Assembly (NCBI GenBank): GCA_022072085.1
Contig: JAJVII010000015.1
Span: forward strand, 186,001 to 250,000
DNA length: 64,000 bases
Source of the DNA: Phycisphaerae bacterium
GTDB lineage: Bacteria > Planctomycetota > Phycisphaerae > JAJVII01
Direction: 5' to 3'
The notes below the pieces were generated by a model. It worked only from the letters and a program-made list of their open reading frames with translations, had not been told where the DNA came from and ran no database searches. The translations under genes were made by a program, and so were the position numbers. The first letter of the stretch is position 1; every line of letters starts with the position of its first letter. This document shows, piece after piece, positions 28,099 to 37,026 of this stretch.

Positions 28099-29589
28099 AT
28101 GCCCGGCAGACCCAACATCCTGGTACTCTGTGCCGACCAGATTCGTTCTGACGCCCTGGGCTGCTATGGCAACCCCGTCTGCCGCACGCCGCACCTGGAC
28201 GCGCTGGCCGCCGACGGCGTCCTCTGCGCCAACGCCTACACGCCCAACCCGATCTGCGTCCCGGCCCGCGCCAGTATGACCACCGGCAACTACTCCCACA
28301 AGGCCACCGGGCAGAAGGACAACGACGGGCCCATCCGCGACGGCCAGGTCAAGCTGGCCGAGCACTTCGCCGCCGCCGGCTACGCCACCTACGCCTGCGG
28401 CAAACTACACTACGTGCCCTACAGCGCGCCCGGCCAGCCGAGGCTGGTTCATGGGTTTGCAGGCTGGGACTCGGCTGAGAGCGGCCGCATCATCGGACAG
28501 TACGACCCGCAGGGCCGGCTGACCGGCGTGGAGGACTACTTTGACTACCTAGCCTCGGTCGGCTGGCCGGGCTATTCGCGGGCCCACGGCATCGGAAACA
28601 ACGACGTGCGGCCGTGCCCTTCGCCGCTGCCGCCGGAGCATCATGTCGACGCCTGGGTCGCGACGCGGACGATCGAGCGTCTGGCCGACCATCGCCGCCA
28701 CCGCGCCAACCAGCCGTTCCTGCTGTGGTGCAGTTTCCCCAAGCCGCACTCGCCCTACGACCCGCCATTCGAATACGCCAATCTCTACGACCCGAGGCTG
28801 GTCTCCCCGCCCGCGGGCGACGAATCGCTGCTGGGCGACCGCAATCCGGATATGGAACGCGAGCGGGCGACGCGGGCAATGGTCAGCCTCAGCCCGGCTG
28901 CCCGGCAGGTCATCAAGGCCTACTACTACGGGCTGATCACCTTCCAGGACGCCCAGGTTGGGCGGGTCATGCGGGCCCTGTCCGACTCCGGACAACTGGA
29001 CAACACCATCGTCGTCTACCTGGCCGACCACGGCGACCTGATGGGCGACTTCGGCACGTATTTCAAGTGCAACTGGCTGGAAGGCTCGTCGCACGTGCCG
29101 ATGATCTGGCGTCTGCCCGGCGGCCCGAAGGGCGTGAGGCGGGAGCAACTCGTCGGGCTCCAGGACCTGCTGCCGACACTGGCAGGCCTGACCGGCTGCC
29201 CGCTGCCGTCGTCCGTGGATGGCATCGACATCGGCCGACTGCTGGCCCAGGGCGGGCCGGGCGTGCGCGAGGTCTTCTACGGGCAATGCGACGACGCCCC
29301 CACACAGTCGGCGATGGTTTTCGACGGGCGGTGGAAGTACTGCTACGCCCAGGAAGGCCCGACGGAGGAACTCTACGACCTGGCCAACGATCCGCAGGAG
29401 CTGGTCAACATGGCCTCGACGGCTGACGGACGCAAGCTGCTGCCGCAGTGGCGCAGGCGGCTGATCGATGAGGCCCGCCGCTGGGGCGACACCGCCCTGC
29501 TGGACGGCGACGGCCTGGCGACCTCCCCACTGGACCGCGAAGCCATCCGCGCCCTGCCCATCCGCGGCATGGGCTGGCGGTGGTTCTAG
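28099..29589 (+). CDS. Sulfatase, formylglycine type, without signal peptide
   Basis: A 496-residue alkaline-phosphatase-superfamily sulfatase, expected to remove sulfate esters from polysaccharides or small molecules. The metal-site start NILVLCADQ is immediate, and the formylglycine motif C-x-P-x-R is CVPAR at 53-57, so the Cys needs a maturase. SFPKPHSPYDPP and YLADHGDLMG are further active-site segments. GGAGG nine bases upstream fixes the ATG at 28099, so the protein begins right at the first strand and has no export signal. Most planctomycete sulfatases are exported, which makes this unusual. No maturase is in the window. Confidence 0.92.
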   Translation: MPGRPNILVLCADQIRSDALGCYGNPVCRTPHLDALAADGVLCANAYTPNPICVPARASMTTGNYSHKATGQKDNDGPIRDGQVKLAEHFAAAGYATYACGKLHYVPYSAPGQPRLVHGFAGWDSAESGRIIGQYDPQGRLTGVEDYFDYLASVGWPGYSRAHGIGNNDVRPCPSPLPPEHHVDAWVATRTIERLADHRRHRANQPFLLWCSFPKPHSPYDPPFEYANLYDPRLVSPPAGDESLLGDRNPDMERERATRAMVSLSPAARQVIKAYYYGLITFQDAQVGRVMRALSDSGQLDNTIVVYLADHGDLMGDFGTYFKCNWLEGSSHVPMIWRLPGGPKGVRREQLVGLQDLLPTLAGLTGCPLPSSVDGIDIGRLLAQGGPGVREVFYGQCDDAPTQSAMVFDGRWKYCYAQEGPTEELYDLANDPQELVNMASTADGRKLLPQWRRRLIDEARRWGDTALLDGDGLATSPLDREAIRALPIRGMGWRWF

Positions 29590-29653
29590 AGGAAATCTCG
29601 ACTTCCACGTCACAGGCACAGATGTCGAGTGGCCCGCCGCGGCGGACGCCGCA

Positions 29654-30040
29654 TCACATCTGCGCCCACTGCATGGTCATGATCGTCGCGCCCTGGGGAT
29701 CCTGGAGCACGGCGAATCGGCCGACGGTCGGGATTTCCTGCGGGCCGAACAGCACCTTGCCGCCCAGCGACTTCGCCTTCTGGCAGGTCTCATCGACGGT
29801 GGCCACCGTCACATAGTTGCCCCAACTCGGCGGCGTGCCGGGGGGCGTGCCGTCGGGCATGGCCATCATGCCGCCGACCATCTGGCCGTTCAGCTTGATG
29901 ATCCGGTAGTCGTGGAACCCCTTGGCCTGCTCGACCGACCAGCCGAAGAGCGGGCCGTAGAACTTCCTGGCCGCCTCGGGATCGGTGGTCATCAACTCGA
30001 CCCAACTGAACGCCCCCGGCGTGGACATCGGATTGGACAT
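29654..30040 (-). CDS. VOC (glyoxalase/bleomycin resistance-like) domain protein
   Basis: A 128-residue vicinal-oxygen-chelate protein with two beta-alpha-beta modules (FSWVELMTTDPEAARKFY; GNYVTVATVDETCQKAKSLG) and the C-terminal FAVLQDPQGATI. Members include dioxygenases, epimerases and resistance proteins; the substrate cannot be assigned. GGAGG precedes the ATG at 30040. It is convergent with the sulfatase. Confidence 0.88.
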   Translation of the reverse strand: MSNPMSTPGAFSWVELMTTDPEAARKFYGPLFGWSVEQAKGFHDYRIIKLNGQMVGGMMAMPDGTPPGTPPSWGNYVTVATVDETCQKAKSLGGKVLFGPQEIPTVGRFAVLQDPQGATIMTMQWAQM

Positions 30041-30156
30041 GAGCGCCTCCTCGGCGGTTGGTTGTCGCGTCGGAAGTATCTTACTGTCGCCAGGCGGCGC
30101 AGACAAACGCCCCAGCCGATCGGCGGGGCCCTGCGAGATTCGCGGATCGCGAAGCC

Positions 30157-32553
30157 CTACTTCGGCAGTTTCACGCCCTTCGCGGCCGCCTCGTGCAGGT
30201 AGCCCATCGCCCACGGCGTCGAGCGGAACCCCTGGCCGAAAATCTTGGCCTGGTCGGTCGGGCCGGTCAGCAGGAGCAGGTCGTTCATCTTCTTGAGGTA
30301 GCGCACGTCGTTGGTCTGCTGCCAGCAGAACCCCAGCGCCATCGCCATGTTCACCGAGTAGCCCTTGAGCTTCTGCTCGATCGCGAAGTCGCAGGCCGAC
30401 CGGATCGCCTGGAGGTTCTCCGGCGTCGGCTGATCCCAGTATTGCTCGATCATGCCCTCCAGCGCGATGCCGATCATGAACCGCTGCCGTGCACGGCGGG
30501 CCGGGTCCTCCTGCACGTCGAACTCCGGATGCTTCTGCACGTGTGCGACGCCGAGTTGGATCAGCTCAGCCGCCCGCTGTTGGTACTTCTTCTGCCCGGT
30601 GAACTGGTAGGCCAGCCAAAGGATGCGCAGCCGGTGCCCGTTGCCGCGGGCCTGCCGCCAGCCAGCCTCGTCGGCGTCCGGCAGCATCAGCGCGTTGCCG
30701 AACGCCTCCTCGGCCGCCTGCCTCGCCCACCAGTCGCCCAGCCACTGCCAGCGGGCCAGCACCGATGCGACCTTGGCGTGGTTGGTCTCGTGGCTGACGT
30801 AGGGCGTGCCGTCATCCAGCGCCGCCTGGTAGCGCGGCGGACAGTAGTGGCATGCCCCGACCAGCGCCGGCTCGGGGAAGTAGTGCGTGATGAACACGTC
30901 GGCCGTGTACGCCCCAGCCAGCAGCCCCGTCTCCAGGAACCGCCTATCGCCGGTCCGCATGAACTGGCAGAGCATCGCGAAGCCGTAGTCGTAGTAGTTG
31001 CCGTTCCAGCTCAGGTTCTTCTCCGGCTGCGGCAGCATCGGTCCCTCGACGGCCTTGCGGAAGAAGGTATCGCCCCAGTCCATCCAGCCGTAGCTGTCGC
31101 GGGTCACGTCCTTGTCGGTCCGACCCTCGTGCGCCTGCCGCAGGATCGACGCCATCGACTGGCCGACGACATCGTCGTAGTGCCGGGCCACGTCGCGGAA
31201 CCGACCGTAGTCCGCCCCGGACGAAGCGATCGGCCCGTAGACCTTAGTCCCCTCGCAGTACCAGGCCGGGTCGCACAGCACGCGCAATGGGCGATTGGCG
31301 GCCATCATCTCCCGCGCCAGCACCGAGGGGTCGCTCACCGCCCCGTGCAGCCGGAAGGTCAAGTGGTGCGTGCGGGCCTGGCCGATATAAATCTCCTGCC
31401 GGCCGCCCGACTCCTGCGGATAGAGCCCGACGCGCAGCGACGCGCCGAGTGTCTGGTCGATCCGGGCATCAATCTGGTGCGGCCAACTCTGCCAGAAGTC
31501 GCGCAGCCCAACCGCGATGCCGCGCCCACCGGCCGACAGGTCCATCCACCCCGTCGTCAGCGGCTGGACGCTCTTGCCCGGCCCCTCCTCGATCGCCCGG
31601 CCGTTCATGCGGATGCCGTAGTGGTCGGCGCTGTCCTGAAGGATCGACGCCGTGTTGTCCAACGTGATCCGCCGAACGTCGCGGGCCCCGCCGATGAGCA
31701 CCTGCGGACGCGGCAGCGGCACAGCCAGCCGCAGCGACAGGTCCTCCATGTCGATCTTGTCGGCGGCCTTGGCGCCGGTCCGGTTGATGACGGTGTAGTC
31801 CATCTGGATGACCGGGCTGAAGGCGTAGGCCGTCACGCGGGCCTCCCACGACAGGCTCGGCGGCACGTCCGGCGCCAGCCCGCCGAACTGCCCGCTCACC
31901 AGCGCCACCACGCGCATCGACGACTGTTCCAGGATCGTCGCCCGCCCGCTGCCCGGCTGAACGGTGATGTACCGCTTGCCGTCGGCCTGAACGCTGGCGC
32001 CGATGGGGCTGCCCCCGAGCACCTGACTGGCCGGCGCGAACGCCCCGCCGGGGTCGTAGCTGGCCGACTCGATCACGTTGGGCGTGTCGCCCGACAGGAT
32101 CACCCTTGCCGGTCCAGTGACGATGGTGATTTCGTTCCCGCTGACAGTCGCGTTCAGCGGCGTGCCGCGGGCGTCGCCGGGAATGGCCGGCGGCTGGTTG
32201 TAGCCGACCGACGGCGGCACGTCGGTGAGCACGAGCGTGCGCGACCGGCCGCCCGTCGCCGACAGCAGCGTGTGGACGTGCAGCCAGCGGATCGAGCCGC
32301 TCAGCCAGCGCTGGGCGACGGTGAACGACGCGGGCAGCGCCTTGCCGTCGGCGTCCAGCAGCCACAGCGATTGCGGATCGGCGACCTTGCCCTCGGGCAG
32401 GGGAACGCCGAAGGTGACCGGCTCGGCGGCGCGGTCGACGCCGGCGGTCTCGGCGACGGTCAGTTGGAGGCGAAGCCTGTCGGGCGGCGTCGCGCAACCG
32501 GCAGCAGCGGCGAGAGCGGCCAGGGCCCCGGCAAGGACCAATAGTCTGAGCAT
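30157..32553 (-). CDS. Lipoprotein resembling exo-rhamnogalacturonan lyase (PcRGLX/YetA-like)
   Basis: A 798-residue secreted lipoprotein (signal peptide with lipobox AAAAGC, Cys at about 19). The N-terminal half has the beta-rich segment VPLPEGKVADPQSLWLLDAD and WLSGSIRWLHV, typical of RIFT-barrel domains in the PcRGLX/YetA family; the C-terminal half is helical and aromatic, like an alpha/alpha toroid. I infer a role in pectin-type polysaccharide breakdown; activity is not proven by visible catalytic residues. AGGAAA lies eight bases before the ATG. The gene is divergent from the corrinoid protein. Confidence 0.75.
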   Translation of the reverse strand: MLRLLVLAGALAALAAAAGCATPPDRLRLQLTVAETAGVDRAAEPVTFGVPLPEGKVADPQSLWLLDADGKALPASFTVAQRWLSGSIRWLHVHTLLSATGGRSRTLVLTDVPPSVGYNQPPAIPGDARGTPLNATVSGNEITIVTGPARVILSGDTPNVIESASYDPGGAFAPASQVLGGSPIGASVQADGKRYITVQPGSGRATILEQSSMRVVALVSGQFGGLAPDVPPSLSWEARVTAYAFSPVIQMDYTVINRTGAKAADKIDMEDLSLRLAVPLPRPQVLIGGARDVRRITLDNTASILQDSADHYGIRMNGRAIEEGPGKSVQPLTTGWMDLSAGGRGIAVGLRDFWQSWPHQIDARIDQTLGASLRVGLYPQESGGRQEIYIGQARTHHLTFRLHGAVSDPSVLAREMMAANRPLRVLCDPAWYCEGTKVYGPIASSGADYGRFRDVARHYDDVVGQSMASILRQAHEGRTDKDVTRDSYGWMDWGDTFFRKAVEGPMLPQPEKNLSWNGNYYDYGFAMLCQFMRTGDRRFLETGLLAGAYTADVFITHYFPEPALVGACHYCPPRYQAALDDGTPYVSHETNHAKVASVLARWQWLGDWWARQAAEEAFGNALMLPDADEAGWRQARGNGHRLRILWLAYQFTGQKKYQQRAAELIQLGVAHVQKHPEFDVQEDPARRARQRFMIGIALEGMIEQYWDQPTPENLQAIRSACDFAIEQKLKGYSVNMAMALGFCWQQTNDVRYLKKMNDLLLLTGPTDQAKIFGQGFRSTPWAMGYLHEAAAKGVKLPK

Positions 32554-32585
32554 GGATTTTTCCTTTTTTTCCCACAGGCAGTCAG

Positions 32586-32613
32586 TTGCACGCGCGTCAG
32601 ACGGAGTTATACT
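32586..32613 (+). promoter_or_regulatory. Promoter of the corrinoid protein gene
   Basis: TTGCAC (32586-32591) and TATACT (32608-32613) with a 16-base spacer. Transcription would start near 32620, giving a leader of about 100 bases. Confidence 0.55.
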
Positions 32614-32643
32614 TTACGCCTGTACCGTGTCAATCGGCGAGAG

Positions 32644-32698
32644 TAACCTGCCCATTTCCGGGGCAGGTTATGGCTGAAACTGGATCCCTGCAACCTGC
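32644..32698 (+). promoter_or_regulatory. Leader with two mutually exclusive hairpins
   Basis: A perfect 10-bp hairpin (32644-32653 with 32661-32670, seven-base loop) sequesters GCAGGTT. The same GCAGGTT (32663-32669) can pair instead with a second AACCTGC at 32692-32698, just before the ribosome site AAGGAAG. The two folds cannot coexist, as in riboswitches and attenuators. It does not contain a cobalamin-riboswitch B12 box. Confidence 0.45.
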
Positions 32699-32722
32699 TC
32701 TATGTCGAAAGGAAGCGCTGAC

Positions 32723-33355
32723 ATGGCCGATCTCAAGGCACTGGCCGATGCCGTCATTTCCGGCAATCACACCAAGGCGGTCGAGTTGACCAAGCAGGCC
32801 CTGGGTGAGAAGACGGCGCCCGAGGACGTGCTCCAGAAGGGCCTGGTCGCCGGAATGGACGAGGTGGGTCGCCGGTTCAAGGCCAACGAGTTCTACGTCC
32901 CTGAGGTGCTCATCGCCGCCCGCGCGATGAAGATGGCCATGGAGCAGCTCCAGCCCGTGCTGACCGCCTCCGGCGTCAAGCCGCTGGCCACCGCGGTCAT
33001 CGGAACGGTCAAGGGCGACCTACACGACATCGGCAAGAACCTGGTCAGCATGATGCTCCGCGGCGCCGGTTTCAACGTGGTCGACCTGGGCGTCGACGTC
33101 GAGCCGGCCAAGTTCATCGGGGCCGCCAAGGAAAACAACGCCCAACTGGTCGGTCTCTCGGCCCTGCTGACTACCACGATGCCGATGATGGAGTCGGTCA
33201 TCAAGGAAGTGCGGTCCAGCAGCATGAGCGGGCTGAAGATCATGATCGGCGGCGCGCCGGTCACCAAGGAATACGCCGACAAGATCGGCGCCGACGGCTA
33301 CGCCCCCGACGCCGCCTCCGCGGTCGATATCGCCCGCGCCCTGGTCAAGGCGTAA
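32723..33355 (+). CDS. Corrinoid (cobalamin-binding) protein of a methyltransferase system
   Basis: A 210-residue methyl-carrier with an N-terminal helical cap (about 1-85) and a C-terminal B12-binding Rossmann domain. The cobalt ligand motif DxHxxG is DLHDIG at 99-104, followed by the GL and GG turns (LVGLSALLTTTM; IMIGGAPVT). Such proteins shuttle methyl groups between a substrate-specific methyltransferase (for methanol, methylamines or methoxyaromatics) and a second enzyme. The ATG at 32723 has AAGGAAG upstream. No methyltransferase is adjacent; a UroD/MtaA-like gene lies 4 kb away. Confidence 0.92.
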   Translation: MADLKALADAVISGNHTKAVELTKQALGEKTAPEDVLQKGLVAGMDEVGRRFKANEFYVPEVLIAARAMKMAMEQLQPVLTASGVKPLATAVIGTVKGDLHDIGKNLVSMMLRGAGFNVVDLGVDVEPAKFIGAAKENNAQLVGLSALLTTTMPMMESVIKEVRSSSMSGLKIMIGGAPVTKEYADKIGADGYAPDAASAVDIARALVKA

Positions 33356-33381
33356 CCCCGCCCGATCCGCATGCAATTGTC

Positions 33382-33418
33382 CAGGCCCGGGGAGGCCTTC
33401 CCCGGGCCTGTTCATTTT
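33382..33418. terminator. Terminator between convergent genes
   Basis: A perfect 12-bp stem (CAGGCCCGGGGA at 33382-33393 with 33399-33410), five-base loop, then TTCATTTT. The T-run overlaps the stop codon of the convergent SDR gene. Confidence 0.85.
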
Positions 33419-34932
33419 CCCGCAGGTTCCGATTCGGGCGCTCCGGACGCACCCTCGCCGGCCAGGGCGCGAGCCGCGATCCGTCGCAGCATCCCGCGGA
33501 ACATCATCGCATGGATCGGATAGAGAAGGTACCAATAGAGCAGCCCCCACAGTCCCACGGGATCGAAGATCGCTGTCTGACGGATCGTCGCGCCCCCGCC
33601 GCCCGGCTCGACCTCGAACTGAAGCCACGCCCGTCCGGGCACCTTCATTTCCGCCGACAGCCGGAGCATCCGGTCCGGCTCGAACGCCTCCACACGCCAG
33701 AAATCGAGCGTTTCGCCCACCTGGAGCATCCACGGGCTCCGCCGCCCGCGGCGCATTCCCACGCCGCCGACCAGCAGGTCGGCCAAGCCTCGCAGCCGCC
33801 ACAGCCAGTTGCCGTAATACCACCCCGTCGTCCCGCCGATGCAGCGGATCGGCGCGAATGCTCGGGCCGGCGAGATGTCCAGATGGACGCTGCGCGAGTC
33901 GACCAGGCGGGAGCCGAATTTCACTCCCGACCAGCCGCGCCGGCTGTCCGTCGAACTCCTCGCGTCCGACCAGCGCGTCTGGGCGAACCGCTCGTCCTCG
34001 TTGGCCAGCGCTTCGGCAATCGCCTCGCGGATGCCCTGGGGCCGGATGTCGAAAACCTTCAGCGCCGCGTCGTCGCGGACCAGCGCCGGGTGGCGGACCA
34101 GGTCGATCAGTTTCCGGCCGGCGCGCAGGTGCAGCGGCGTAACCAGCGACAGCCACAGGGTGGACAGCTCCGGCGTATTCACCGGCAGCGGAACGATCGC
34201 ACGCCTGAGACCGCGCTGCCGCGCATACTCCCGCAGAATCCCGGCATAGGCGATCCGGTCGCGCCCGCCGATCTCGAAAATCCGGCTTTCCCCCGGCGGC
34301 AGGTCCAGGGCGGCGACCAGGTAGCGGATCAGATCGGTGATCGAGATCGGCTGGGCCGGGATCGACACCCATCGCGGCGCGAACATGACCGGGACGCGCT
34401 CGACCATGTAGCGGACCATCTCGAACGAAAGGCTGCCCGACCCGATCAGGATCGACGCGCGGAATTCGATCACCTCGACGCCCGAAAGGCGGAGCGCCCG
34501 GCCGACCTCCTGGCGGCTGTGCAGGTGCGGCGAGAGCTTCTGGTCCGGATCGCCCAGCCCGCTGAGGTAGACGATGCGCCGAACGCCGGCATCGCAGGCA
34601 GCCGACGCAAAGTTCAGGGCGGCAGCGCGATCGTTCCGGGCCAGTTGCTGCTCCGAGCCCAGGGAGTGGATGAGGTAGTAGGCCGTGTGCACGCCCGCCA
34701 GCGCCGCCGCCAGCGACTCCGGACGCAGGACCTCCCCTTCAACGACGCCCGTTTGCGGCGAAGCCCGGCCGGCCAGTCGGCCCGCGCCCCTGACCATGCA
34801 GCGGACCCGCCGTCCGTCGGCCTCCAGGGCGCGGAGCAGTCGCCCGCCCACGTAGCCGGTTGCCCCGGTCAGCAGGATGAGCGGCCGCGTGTCTTCGTCC
34901 GAGGAGCCCGTCATGGTGTGATTATCCGCCAT
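33412..34932 (-). CDS. SDR-type NAD(P)-binding protein with C-terminal DUF2867 domain
   Basis: A 506-residue fusion of an atypical short-chain dehydrogenase (ILLTGATGYVGGRLL; later IVYLSGLGDP) and a DUF2867 region (FWRVEAFEPDRMLRLSAEMK; MMFRGMLRRIA). These proteins are presumed oxidoreductases or isomerases of unknown substrate. The start is uncertain: ATGs at 34932 and 34914 are both near the first strand. It is the third gene in line after the flavin reductase and cNMP-binding genes, 55 bases below the latter, and may act on the same pathway. Confidence 0.85.
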   Translation of the reverse strand: MADNHTMTGSSDEDTRPLILLTGATGYVGGRLLRALEADGRRVRCMVRGAGRLAGRASPQTGVVEGEVLRPESLAAALAGVHTAYYLIHSLGSEQQLARNDRAAALNFASAACDAGVRRIVYLSGLGDPDQKLSPHLHSRQEVGRALRLSGVEVIEFRASILIGSGSLSFEMVRYMVERVPVMFAPRWVSIPAQPISITDLIRYLVAALDLPPGESRIFEIGGRDRIAYAGILREYARQRGLRRAIVPLPVNTPELSTLWLSLVTPLHLRAGRKLIDLVRHPALVRDDAALKVFDIRPQGIREAIAEALANEDERFAQTRWSDARSSTDSRRGWSGVKFGSRLVDSRSVHLDISPARAFAPIRCIGGTTGWYYGNWLWRLRGLADLLVGGVGMRRGRRSPWMLQVGETLDFWRVEAFEPDRMLRLSAEMKVPGRAWLQFEVEPGGGGATIRQTAIFDPVGLWGLLYWYLLYPIHAMMFRGMLRRIAARALAGEGASGAPESEPAGK

Positions 34933-34987
34933 TCTTCCTGCATCACAATCGCCCAAATGCCTCGCCCAGACCGGCCGGGGCGGGGAA

Positions 34988-35365
34988 TCAGCCGCCACTC
35001 CCCTGCTTCAGCCGCGACAGTTCCGCGTCGAGGTGGCGGATCCGCTCGGACATCTTCTGGAGGATGCCGAACGCGAACGACGGGTCCTCGTGAACTCGCT
35101 TGAGAAACAGTCGCTTGTCCAGCGTCAACACGCGCGCCGCCCCGCAGGCCCGCACGGTCGCCGACCGTGGACGCTTGTCGAAAATCGCCATCTCGCCGAA
35201 GACCTCGCCGGCTTCCACGCGGCCCAGCACAACTTCACGCCCCTCCCGCTCGGAGACGGCCTGGGCGCAACCGTCCAGGACGACGTACATGCACTGGCCG
35301 ACCTCGCCCTGGCGGCAGATGATCTCGCCGTCGCCGTACTGCTTGCCCAGCATGCCCTCGTTCAT
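34988..35365 (-). CDS. Stand-alone cyclic-nucleotide-binding domain protein
   Basis: A 125-residue protein made of one cNMP-binding domain and no helix-turn-helix. The phosphate-binding cassette is FGEMAIFDKRPRSATV, with the E and R that contact cAMP or cGMP. It lies one base from the stop of the flavin reductase gene (TGA-C-ATG), sharing its GGAGG, so the two are translationally coupled. I infer that it modulates the neighbouring enzymes or a partner, not transcription directly. Confidence 0.88.
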   Translation of the reverse strand: MNEGMLGKQYGDGEIICRQGEVGQCMYVVLDGCAQAVSEREGREVVLGRVEAGEVFGEMAIFDKRPRSATVRACGAARVLTLDKRLFLKRVHEDPSFAFGILQKMSERIRHLDAELSRLKQGSGG

Positions 35366-35366
35366 G

Positions 35367-36704
35367 TCATGCCTCCTCTGGCGGACGCGGTCGCCGGGCC
35401 CGCAGGTTCCTGGCCGTCTCCCACATGAACCGCGCCCAGAACCTCGGGTCCAGCGTCTTGAAGAACACATCCCGATACGGCGCACTGCCCGTGAACATAT
35501 CCCACATGACCACGCTCATCCGCCGCGCCGACTCGGGCTGCGACTGCTCCTTGGCCGTCATGCTCAGCGCCCCGCGAGCCAGGGGCTCGAGTTTCTTGAT
35601 GAGGTCCACGATCATGAAGATCGCCCAGCCGTACCGGTTGTCGCGGATGATCGACCGGTAGACCGGCCGATAGTGCCGGGCAAAAGCCGCGTGCGACACC
35701 CCCGAGAAGACCGCCGTCGTTGCAGCCGCCTTGGCTGTCCGGTAGGCCGCCCCGATCCCGTCCTTGTAAAGCCGCGTCGCCCCGCAGTCGCCCACCAGTA
35801 CCGCACGTCCGAGGCAGGGAAAGTCGGCCGGTCTGATGTTGATCTTCGGGAAGCACCGGCAGGAGCCCGCCTGCCCGTCCCAGGTCGGGGGAAAGCAGGC
35901 CCGCACCGCCGGGTTGTCGCAGAACGCCTGGATCAACTCCTGGTTGATGCCCTCGCCCAGCAGACAGATGGTCACGAATTCGCCCTTGGGGATGATCGCC
36001 GCCATGTCCAGCCCGGGCATGTTGTCGAAGAAGATGTGAACGGCATTGCCGAAGTGGCTGCCGATCTGCTCGGCCCCCAGGCGGATCTCGGTGATGTAGG
36101 TCCGGGCCGTCCGGGGCGAGCGGCATCGGAAGCCCAGGTTCTCGTAAAGCGACCAGTCGCCGGGATTCACGCCGCTGGCGCCGACCACCAGGTCGTAGGT
36201 CTGCCGCTCCTTGCCCGTCCCCAGCCAGGGACGCCCGTCCTCCCCGCGGCCGGACTGGCGGACTTTGGCCGCGATCACCCGGGCGCCCCGATCGCGTGCC
36301 AGACCCAGCAGGTAGCCGTCCAGTCCGCCATATTGCATCTCGCGGAAACCCCGCGGCCCGCCGCCGCGGTGCAGGGCGGCGATTCGCTTCTCGCTCAGCG
36401 GCGTCGCGATGTTCACGGTCTCGCTGCCACGGTGCAGCACATAGGAATCGATGCCCCGCTGCACCACGCTGGGCGGCAGGCGGATGCCTTCGACCGCCAG
36501 CGTCTGCACCAGCGGCTCGGAGACGATGCCCCCGCACATGTTGCACCCGGCCGGTCCGGGCTCGAGGAAGTCGCGCGGCTCGTAGACGTCCACGGCCAGT
36601 TTCAGGTCGGCCCGCTGCGCGAACGTGAGCAGGAAGAAGGCCGTCATCGAGCCGGCGGGCCCTCCGCCGATGATTCCCACGCGGGCGCCGTCTTCCAGGA
36701 ACAT
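35367..36704 (-). CDS. FAD-dependent oxidoreductase, geranylgeranyl reductase family
   Basis: A 445-residue flavoprotein related to geranylgeranyl reductases and FixC. The N-terminal FAD loop is VGIIGGGPAGS; GCNMCGGIVSE carries a Cys pair; the second FAD motif is GRAVLVGDCGATRLYKDGIG. Family members reduce isoprenoid double bonds in lipids, quinones or pigments. The ATG at 36704 has GAGG eight bases upstream; a longer open frame lacks homology. It heads a three-gene minus-strand group with the cNMP-binding protein and the SDR protein, divergent from the UroD-like gene. Confidence 0.87.
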   Translation of the reverse strand: MFLEDGARVGIIGGGPAGSMTAFFLLTFAQRADLKLAVDVYEPRDFLEPGPAGCNMCGGIVSEPLVQTLAVEGIRLPPSVVQRGIDSYVLHRGSETVNIATPLSEKRIAALHRGGGPRGFREMQYGGLDGYLLGLARDRGARVIAAKVRQSGRGEDGRPWLGTGKERQTYDLVVGASGVNPGDWSLYENLGFRCRSPRTARTYITEIRLGAEQIGSHFGNAVHIFFDNMPGLDMAAIIPKGEFVTICLLGEGINQELIQAFCDNPAVRACFPPTWDGQAGSCRCFPKINIRPADFPCLGRAVLVGDCGATRLYKDGIGAAYRTAKAAATTAVFSGVSHAAFARHYRPVYRSIIRDNRYGWAIFMIVDLIKKLEPLARGALSMTAKEQSQPESARRMSVVMWDMFTGSAPYRDVFFKTLDPRFWARFMWETARNLRARRPRPPEEA

Positions 36705-37026
36705 GGCCGCCACCTCTTTCCCCGCGAGTGAGGCGTTGGAGAATGGCACTCGCCCGCGCGCCGGAATCCGGCGACGGAAAGGCCGAACGAATTGAAAGTG
36801 GCAGGCGTGCTCCGGCCAAGACCTCGGGCGACAGAGTTGCAGCCGCCGAATGCACCGCCTGAGGCTCAACCATTTCATTATACAATTCCGCCGCGCAGAA
36901 CCCATACATTTCGCAAGGGGGTTGACGCGACCCCCTCTCCTGAGCGACGATGGCCCGCCTTGATGGACGGCGCCGCCGCGTCGGATTGGCCGCGCGGGGC
37001 TCGTCCCCTGAAGCAGGAAACAGGCA
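36705..37026. promoter_or_regulatory. Divergent intergenic region with TATAAT
   Basis: A 322-base gap between the divergent flavin reductase and UroD-like genes. On the minus strand there is a perfect TATAAT at 36877-36882, about 175 bases before the reductase start, without a convincing -35. I see no ORF, RNA or repeat in it. Confidence 0.35.

Noticed and set aside
32644-32698. Calling the leader a cobalamin riboswitch
   Set aside because: The B12 box sequence and the usual long multi-stem core are absent; only the gene's corrinoid function suggested it.
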